Shown piece by piece: positions 43,003 through 48,158 of a stretch of DNA of 48,158 bases (the stretch's first letter is position 1; every line of letters begins with the position of its first letter). The position numbers and the translations under genes are program-made. The DNA lies in assembly GCA_034437795.1 (NCBI GenBank), contig DAOTTI010000223.1, forward strand, positions 1-48,158, written 5' to 3'. The stretch comes from DAOTTI01 sp034437795. GTDB lineage: Bacteria; Chloroflexota; UBA11872; UBA12225. The notes beneath the pieces are model-generated. The model was not told the origin of the DNA and ran no database searches. It saw only the letters and a program-made list of their open reading frames with translations.

Positions 43003-43080
43003 GGTCCGATGGCGATGCTGCTGGCGCTCGGTGCACTAAATGGTCCGATGGCGATGCCGCTGGCGCTCGGTCTGACCGCA
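43003..43080 (+). repeat. 39-base tandem duplication at the start of the membrane protein gene
   Basis: GGTCCGATGGCGATG begins two copies, at 43003 and 43042, and both continue with a CTGGCGCTCGGT stretch; the unit is 39 bases, 13 codons. It duplicates the start-codon neighbourhood, so ATG codons at 43009, 43015, 43048 and 43054 are all possible starts. A remnant of a third copy (GCACTGACC) precedes the first. Confidence 0.9.
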
Positions 43081-45546
43081 CTGGTGGCCCTGGCGGCCGT
43101 GCCGGCCGGCGCGGGGCTGCTAAGGGTCCTGGGGTTCCGCGCCGCCGACTTCGCGACGCCGGCCGAGCGCCTGGCCCTGCAGATGGCGGCGGGGTTGGGT
43201 GTGGTGGCCTACCTGCTCACCCTGGCTGGCCTGGGGCGCGCCTTCTCTCCGCCGATGGTGCTGGCCCTGCCGGCGGCGCTGGCCGTGGCAGCGCTCCCGG
43301 CCGCGGCGAGGGCTGTGGCGGCCGTAGGGCCGCGGCTCGTGGCCTCCTCTCGCATGGGTCGCGTTCTCTCGCGGCGACGCCCTGACCTTGAGCCGGAGGG
43401 CTCGCCGGCGGCGGGACGACCGCTAGGAGAGGGAACGCGTCGCCGGCCACGACCTGCGCTCGGTCAAGGGACATTGGCAGGAGGCTCCGAGCTAGACGCA
43501 ACCGCCCAGGATTCGGCTGTTCGACCGCTGGCGCTTGGTCAAGGGACATCTGGAACAGGCTGTGATCTGGACGCTAGCCCGCAGGGTCCGGTTGATCGAG
43601 CGTTAGCGGTCGGTGAGGGGATAGTTGAAGCAGGCTCCGATGTGGACGGTTTCTCGCCAACGGCGAGTGACCGAGCGCGAGGAGAGGGCCAGGGTGGTTT
43701 TGATGGGTGTAGGCTGGATTGGGACACCTGTGACAACCAGCGCGGCGTGCTCGCGCAGCGCGGCGGCAGGGCCGAGCGGGATGGCGCGGCGCCGGCGGGG
43801 CAAGCCTGGCGGCGGGTAGGGGAGGGTGAGGCGCGGGGGCTCTTGTCGACGAGTGACCTGCAGCCAGCGCGCAGCAGCAGCCTGCGGTACCTGGGGGCTC
43901 GGGTCCTTTCTTCTGGGGCCGGGCGGCCGGAGCCGCCGGCGCGCAGCGGCAGCCCGCGGTACGTGGGGGCGGGTCGCGCGCTTGACAGGCTGGCGGCCGG
44001 CGCACTGGCCGTGCTGGCTGGGGCGGTGCTGCTTCAGGGGCTGGCTCCCCCGACGGATTACGATGGGCTGCTCTACCACCTGGTGGCTCCCAAGGCGTTT
44101 CTTGACGCCGGCGCGATCGTCTACCTGCCGCACAACTTCTCGGCCAACCTGCCTGCCTTTGGAGAGATGCTCTTTGCCCCGGGGCTGGCCGGAGGCTCGG
44201 ACCGCATGCCCCAGCTCCTGCACGGACTGGCCGGCGCCCTCTCCGTAGCCCTCACCTACCTCCTGGGGCGCCGGTGCTTCAGCCGGCAGATAGCCTTCCG
44301 CGCCAGCGTCGCGCTGGCCGCGACCCCGCTGATCCCGTTTCTGGCCACCCGCGCCTACATCGACCTGTTCACGCTGGTGTTCAGCCTGGTGGCTATCTTC
44401 GGCGCGCTGGTCTGGCAGAGCACCGGCCGGCGCCCGTGGGTGGGCCTGGCGGGCGTGGCGGCCGGCTTTGCCCTTTCGACGAAGTACGCGGCGCTGTCCT
44501 TGCTGCTCGTGCTTGGCGTCGCGTTCGTCCTGGCGCCAGCCCTGGCGCGGCCGAGCGCGACGGGGCGGTGGCCTGCCGTGGGTCGTGGCCTGGGCGCGGC
44601 CCTGGCGTTCGGGGCCGCCGCCCTGGTGGCGAGCGTCCCCTGGTACGCGCGGCAGGTCGCGGTCCTGGGCAACCCGGTGTGGCCGATGTACTTCGGCGGG
44701 CGGGACTGGGATGCCGTCCGCGTCGAGCAACTGACCTACTTCGTCGGCCACTACGGCGTGGGACGAACGCTCCAGGCGTGGCTGCTGCTGCCCTGGCACG
44801 TGTACTGGGAGAGCTGGCGGTTCGGCCACGTTCCGGAGTCCTATCCGCCCCTGGTGGCCTGGGCGGCGCCGCTGGCGCTGCTGTGGCCTTTCCCGCCGGC
44901 GGCGCCGGTGGTGTGGCTGCTCGGGAGTGCGGCGGGGCTGTGCGCAATCTGGGCGCAGGGCTGGCAGGACCTCCGCTTCCTGCTGCCGGCCTACCCGCTG
45001 CTGGCCCTGCTCGGGACGGCAGGGCTGGCCGGCGCCCTGGCCCGCTTCCGCAGCGGGGACGCCGTCGTGGCCGCATTGGTGGCGGGGCTGGCCATGATCG
45101 CGGCCGGGCGGGAGGTGGTACGGGCCGCGGACGCGCTCGGTGTGGTTAGCGGGCGCGAGCCCGAGGCCAGCTACCTGCGGCGCCGGCTGCCGGACCAGCG
45201 CGCCATCGAGGTGCTCAACGCGCAGGTCCCCGCAGGGAGCGCGGTCCTCTTTCTGGGCGATGGACAGATCTGGTACTGCCGGCCACGGTGTCTTCCGGAC
45301 CCGGCGCACGATAACCTGCTGCAATGGTTCGTGCGCCCGGGCAGCGCGGAGGCGGCCCTGGCGGGGCTGCGCGCGGCCGGCGTGTCCCACATCTTGCTCA
45401 GCAAGCGCGATTACTGGTACCTCGAACACCAGGATTCGCAGGAACGTCTCAAACGGCAGCTGGCGGAGTTCTACGTGTTCAAGGCGCGCTATCTGGACCT
45501 GATCTACGAGGACGACGCCAGCGAGGTGTATCGAGGGCGCTGGTGA
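43009..45546 (+). CDS. Membrane protein, GT-C (GT39-like) glycosyltransferase, with tandem-repeat insertion
   Basis: 845 residues with about eleven hydrophobic helices. Early in the second half, TDYDGLLYHLVAPKAFLDAG has the Asp-rich first-loop pattern of GT-C enzymes that use polyprenyl-phosphate sugars (D....YHL...K). Later segments (ATRAYIDLFTLVFSLVAIFG, then FALSTKYAALSLLLVLG) are typical of GT39-like proteins. Between the helices ending near 106 and starting near 327 there is a hydrophilic insertion of about 210 residues with four similar 25-residue units (L.LGQGT....ELDA..., about 148-245). ATG at 43009 or a later one in the duplicated start region. Its stop overlaps the next gene (GTGA). 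Probably transfers a lipid-linked sugar outside the membrane. Confidence 0.8.
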   Translation: MAMLLALGALNGPMAMPLALGLTALVALAAVPAGAGLLRVLGFRAADFATPAERLALQMAAGLGVVAYLLTLAGLGRAFSPPMVLALPAALAVAALPAAARAVAAVGPRLVASSRMGRVLSRRRPDLEPEGSPAAGRPLGEGTRRRPRPALGQGTLAGGSELDATAQDSAVRPLALGQGTSGTGCDLDASPQGPVDRALAVGEGIVEAGSDVDGFSPTASDRARGEGQGGFDGCRLDWDTCDNQRGVLAQRGGRAERDGAAPAGQAWRRVGEGEARGLLSTSDLQPARSSSLRYLGARVLSSGAGRPEPPARSGSPRYVGAGRALDRLAAGALAVLAGAVLLQGLAPPTDYDGLLYHLVAPKAFLDAGAIVYLPHNFSANLPAFGEMLFAPGLAGGSDRMPQLLHGLAGALSVALTYLLGRRCFSRQIAFRASVALAATPLIPFLATRAYIDLFTLVFSLVAIFGALVWQSTGRRPWVGLAGVAAGFALSTKYAALSLLLVLGVAFVLAPALARPSATGRWPAVGRGLGAALAFGAAALVASVPWYARQVAVLGNPVWPMYFGGRDWDAVRVEQLTYFVGHYGVGRTLQAWLLLPWHVYWESWRFGHVPESYPPLVAWAAPLALLWPFPPAAPVVWLLGSAAGLCAIWAQGWQDLRFLLPAYPLLALLGTAGLAGALARFRSGDAVVAALVAGLAMIAAGREVVRAADALGVVSGREPEASYLRRRLPDQRAIEVLNAQVPAGSAVLFLGDGQIWYCRPRCLPDPAHDNLLQWFVRPGSAEAALAGLRAAGVSHILLSKRDYWYLEHQDSQERLKRQLAEFYVFKARYLDLIYEDDASEVYRGRW
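43435..43744 (+). repeat. 75-base-period imperfect tandem repeat inside the membrane protein gene
   Basis: Four in-frame units of about 75 bases, each with CTCGGTCAAGGGACATTGGC-like or CGTTAGCGGTCGGTGAGGGG-like beginnings and GAGGCTCCGAGCTAGACGC-like middles; identity falls from the first to the fourth. A second pair of repeated segments (CAGCAGCCTGCGGTACCTGG and CAGCGGCAGCCCGCGGTACG) lies at about 43875-43965. Confidence 0.85.
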
Positions 45547-47327
45547 GCGCACGCCGTACTGGGACGTGGCTGCCCCTGGTGCGCCCCGGCGTGTTCCTGG
45601 CCGTGGCCATCGGCGGGGCCTCTTCCGCGGCCTGGGTGGCCCACGCCAGTGTGCCGCTGGTCTGGGAGCAGGCACGGGCCTTTAGCTGGTGGTACGCGGC
45701 GCCGGCCGCCGCGCTTACGCTGGCCAGCGTGGCCCTGCGCTTTCTGCGCTGGCAGTTCCTGCTCCGGCGCGCCGGTCTGCGGCTGCCGGTTCGTATCAGC
45801 GGGGCGATCTACGTCGCCGGCCTGGCCATGCTGCTCACGCCGGCCTACGCTGGCGAAGGCGTCAAGACCTGGCTGGTGGGGCGGGCCGCCGGCGGAGGGT
45901 ACGCGCGGGCCGCCGGCGTGGTCGTCGCCGAGCGGCTGTTCGACGCGGTGGCGCTGGCCCTGGCCGGCGGGATGGCCCTAGCCGTGGCGCCGGTCCCGAT
46001 TGGTCCCGGCGGGGCGGGGGCGAGGCTGGGCCCGGCGCTGCTGGCGGCCGGAGCCGCCGGCGGGGCGCTGCTGGCCCTGGCCGGCACGCGGCTGCCGGCC
46101 ATCTACCTGGCCCTGGCCAGGCTGCGTGGCGGGCTGCGGCCAGCGCCCCCGGCGATCACGGGGGGCAGCCTGCTCATCGCTCTGGCGCTCTCGCTCTGCG
46201 CCTGGACCCTGGGCAGCCTGACCCTGGCGGTGGTCTGCGCCGGGGCCGGCGCCGGCGTTGGGGCGCTGCGGGCCGCCGGCATCTACGCCGCGTCGACGCT
46301 GCTTGGTGGGCTGACCCTGCTGCCGGCCGGCGCTGGCGTGGTGGGGACGGCCATCGTCCTGCACCTGCGGGCGGGCGGCGTCGCCGAGGCGCAGGCCGTC
46401 CTGGCAGCGGCGCTGGTCCGGCTGCTGACGGTGTGGCTCACGGCGGCCATCGGGATCGGGGGCTGCTGGCGCCTGTGGCGGCGCGGGGGCGGCGCGCTGC
46501 CGGCCGCGGCGCCCACCGAGGCGGAGCGGTTCGAGGCCCTGGCCCCGGCCTATGGGGAGCAGCTCTCGCCCCTAGCGCGTGAGCGCGTGGTGGCGCGCAA
46601 GGTGCGCGTGATGCTGCCCGCGCTGCGCCGCGCGGGGATCGGCGCCGGCAGCCGCATACTGGACGCGGGGTGCGGGCAGGGCTGGTACGCGGGAGCGCTG
46701 GCGGGGCGAGGCTACCGCGTGGTGGGGATCGACGTGGCCGTCGCTCAGCTCAAGGCGGCGCGCGGGGCCGCCGGCGACCAGGCGGCGGGCGCCGCCCTGG
46801 CTGCGGCGTCCGTGCTGAACCTTCCGTTCGCGGCCCATACGTTCGACGCGGCCTATGCCGTCAACCTGCTGCACCACCTGGGTGACCCGGCCGCACAGGA
46901 GCTGGCGCTGGCCGAGCTGGCGCGGGTCGTCCGCCCGGGCGGGCTCGTCTTCGTGCACGAGATCAACACCATCAACCCCCTGTTCCGCCTGTATATGTCC
47001 TACCTGTTCCCGCTGTGGCGGGAGATCGACCTGGGCACGGAAGCGTGGCTCGACCCGCGGCGCCTGCCGGCCCCCGCGCCGTTGAGCCTGGCCGCGACCG
47101 ACTGCTACACCTTTCTCCCCGACTTTACGCCACGGCCCGTGTTCCGGCGCCTGCGCGCGCTGGAGGCGCGGCTGGAAGGCACGCGGTGGAAGTCGTACGG
47201 CGCGCACTTTACCGCCATCTATCAGCGCGGGGACGACACAGGCGGCCACGATGAGGCAGGCGTTGCCAGGGCCCGAGCCGCGCCGGCGCCGGCCGGCGCT
47301 TCGCGCACCGACGAGCCAAGGGCATGA
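45543..47327 (+). CDS. Fusion: flippase-like membrane domain plus class I methyltransferase
   Basis: 594 residues. Residues about 1-325 have eight or so hydrophobic helices with the lysylphosphatidylglycerol-synthase-TM/AglD-like pattern (LRFLRWQFLLRRAG, LLTPAYAGEGVKTWLVGR, and a GGLTLLPAGAGVVGTAIV helix). Residues about 350-560 are a SAM-dependent methyltransferase: RILDAGCGQGWYAGALAGRG near 370 (motif I), GIDVAVAQLKAARG, then YAVNLLHHLGDPA near 437 and ARVVRPGGLVFVHEIN. An Ala/Gly-rich link joins them. GTG at 45543 overlaps the previous stop. Such membrane domains are thought to move polyprenyl-phosphate sugars; the methyltransferase may modify the sugar or lipid. Domain order and lack of a stop make true fusion likely. 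Confidence 0.85.
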   Translation: MSARRTGTWLPLVRPGVFLAVAIGGASSAAWVAHASVPLVWEQARAFSWWYAAPAAALTLASVALRFLRWQFLLRRAGLRLPVRISGAIYVAGLAMLLTPAYAGEGVKTWLVGRAAGGGYARAAGVVVAERLFDAVALALAGGMALAVAPVPIGPGGAGARLGPALLAAGAAGGALLALAGTRLPAIYLALARLRGGLRPAPPAITGGSLLIALALSLCAWTLGSLTLAVVCAGAGAGVGALRAAGIYAASTLLGGLTLLPAGAGVVGTAIVLHLRAGGVAEAQAVLAAALVRLLTVWLTAAIGIGGCWRLWRRGGGALPAAAPTEAERFEALAPAYGEQLSPLARERVVARKVRVMLPALRRAGIGAGSRILDAGCGQGWYAGALAGRGYRVVGIDVAVAQLKAARGAAGDQAAGAALAAASVLNLPFAAHTFDAAYAVNLLHHLGDPAAQELALAELARVVRPGGLVFVHEINTINPLFRLYMSYLFPLWREIDLGTEAWLDPRRLPAPAPLSLAATDCYTFLPDFTPRPVFRRLRALEARLEGTRWKSYGAHFTAIYQRGDDTGGHDEAGVARARAAPAPAGASRTDEPRA

Positions 47328-47331
47328 ACCG

Positions 47332-48158
47332 ATGAGGCGCGAGCGTGAAGCGATGGGCCGGGCGCGTCCCACAGCGACGACGCTCGGCCGTGCGCCCCGC
47401 CTGGCGCTGCTGGCCATGTGGCTGGCCGCCTGGGCGGTGTACGCCGCCTACTTTCAGGCGCAGTGGGTGATTGGCCAGCGCCCGATCTACTTCGTCACCG
47501 GCGACGAGCCCCATTATCTGGTGGTGGCGACCAGCCTGCTGCGGGACCGCGACCTGGACGTGCTGAACAACTACCGTGAGGAAGACTATCTCTCCTTCTA
47601 TCCCTACCATCTGGGCGACGCCCGCGACCCTGAGGACATGCACGCCATCTACGGTCGGGGCGGACACCTCTACTCCAAGCACGCCATCGGGCTCTCGCTG
47701 CTGCTCCTGCCGGCCTTCGCTCTCGGCGGGCATGGCGCCGCCAAGGTCTTGATGATGGCGCTCACCGCGGCGCTGGGGGTGCAGCTCTATCTGCTGGCCC
47801 GCGAGACCACCGGCCATCGGGGCGCGTCGCTCTTCGCCTGGGTGGCGGTGACCTTCTCGCCGCCCCTACTGCTCTATGCCGACCAGCTCTATCCGGAGGT
47901 GCCGGGGGCGCTCCTGGTCGTCGGCGGGCTGCGCGCGGCCACCAGCGCGCGCCTGACGCGCGCCGGGGCGCTGCGTGCCGGCGCCGCCATCGGGCTTCTG
48001 CCCTGGTTCCACCTGCGCTACGTCCCGCTGGCGGCGGTCCTGGCCCTAGTGGCGCTGGCGCGCTGTGTGACCGTGGCGCCCCGCGGCCGCCGCGCGAGCG
48101 GGGCGGCGTGGAGGGTGGCGCCCGGCGCGGCCGGATGGCTGGGGTGGGCGCTGGCGCC
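47332..48158 (+). CDS. Membrane glycosyltransferase-like protein (GT-C), 5' part
   Basis: Open to the end of the window; about 275 residues visible. ATG at 47332, 4 bases after the previous stop. A basic start (MRREREAMGRARPTATTLGR) is followed by a first helix (about 26-45) and the loop VTGDEPHYLVVATSLLRDRD, in which the GDEPHY sequence resembles the D/E motif of ArnT/PMT-type GT-C enzymes. Further hydrophobic segments follow, with TFSPPLLLYADQLYPEVPGA and LPWFHLRYVPLAAVLALVAL near the window end. It forms part of the same cluster, probably acting on the same polyprenyl-phosphate donor as the 43009 gene. The C-terminus and the family cannot be confirmed from the part seen. Confidence 0.8.
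   Translation, partial: MRREREAMGRARPTATTLGRAPRLALLAMWLAAWAVYAAYFQAQWVIGQRPIYFVTGDEPHYLVVATSLLRDRDLDVLNNYREEDYLSFYPYHLGDARDPEDMHAIYGRGGHLYSKHAIGLSLLLLPAFALGGHGAAKVLMMALTAALGVQLYLLARETTGHRGASLFAWVAVTFSPPLLLYADQLYPEVPGALLVVGGLRAATSARLTRAGALRAGAAIGLLPWFHLRYVPLAAVLALVALARCVTVAPRGRRASGAAWRVAPGAAGWLGWALA

Noticed and set aside
43603..45675. Open frame of 690 codons on the minus strand
   Set aside because: Antisense shadow of the membrane protein gene, with Arg/Pro/Gln-rich sequence and no hydrophobic helices.

Overview
The window is very GC-rich DNA (clearly above 65 % by eye) with dense genes, many GTG starts, 1-4 base overlaps (ATGA/GTGA) and long G/C/A/P-rich protein loops. The mix suggests a member of the Chloroflexota or a close high-GC relative: a Gram-positive-type SOS box, a DarA/PstA-type cyclic-di-AMP receptor, type III pantothenate kinase, a secreted TP-rich protein with an FGYPVS-type C-terminal domain, and several GT9 glycosyltransferases. 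This assignment is inference; no rRNA or other phylogenetic marker was used.

Layout. 1-2804 (+): end of a secreted or membrane-anchored protein and an ABC-2 type ATPase/permease pair. 3014-6641 (-): TPR protein, miaB, and a small cyclic-di-AMP-receptor-like gene. 6822-11987 (+): an SOS-like operator and -10 box followed by uvrB and uvrA. 12118-19914 (-): a small unknown gene and a four-gene MacB/FtsX-type export operon (lipoprotein adaptor, large permease, two ATPases, one fused to an AbrB-like domain). 20335-25984 (+): type I DAHP synthase with a tandem-repeat N-terminus, uvrC, and a secreted repeat protein. 26171-26875 (-): an endonuclease III relative without the catalytic lysine. 27318-30598 (+): GT9 glycosyltransferase, coaX, coaBC. 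31047-31641: a broken gene. 31686-32564 (-): a Cof-type HAD phosphatase. 32903-48158 (+): a long, tightly packed envelope-glycan cluster: two GT9, one GT4, heptose-phosphate kinase (hldA), heptose-phosphate nucleotidyltransferase (hldC), murJ, a decaprenyl-phosphate phosphoribosyltransferase-like UbiA protein, a sugar-nucleotide epimerase, a PHP hydrolase, a GT-C-like membrane protein with a repeat insertion, a flippase-like/methyltransferase fusion, and the start of another GT-C-like protein.

How they fit. uvrA, uvrB and uvrC make a complete nucleotide-excision repair set within 17 kb. coaX and coaBC carry pantothenate to 4'-phosphopantetheine. The last 15 kb could supply activated heptose, a polyprenyl-phosphate pentose donor, transferases for each and a flippase, that is, a cell-surface glycan pathway.

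Nearly every gap above 150 bases is filled by dispersed repeats rather than unique sequence: GC-rich palindromic modules (families A and B), 7-base tandem repeats (GAGTAGC, TTTGAAC, CTGAAAC types), and GACGCGGA-like runs. Tandem repeats also occur inside genes (aroG N-terminus, the 43009 membrane protein, the ATPase tail at 12663), and one gene end is built from an intergenic repeat. No tRNA, rRNA, transposase or CRISPR array was recognised.
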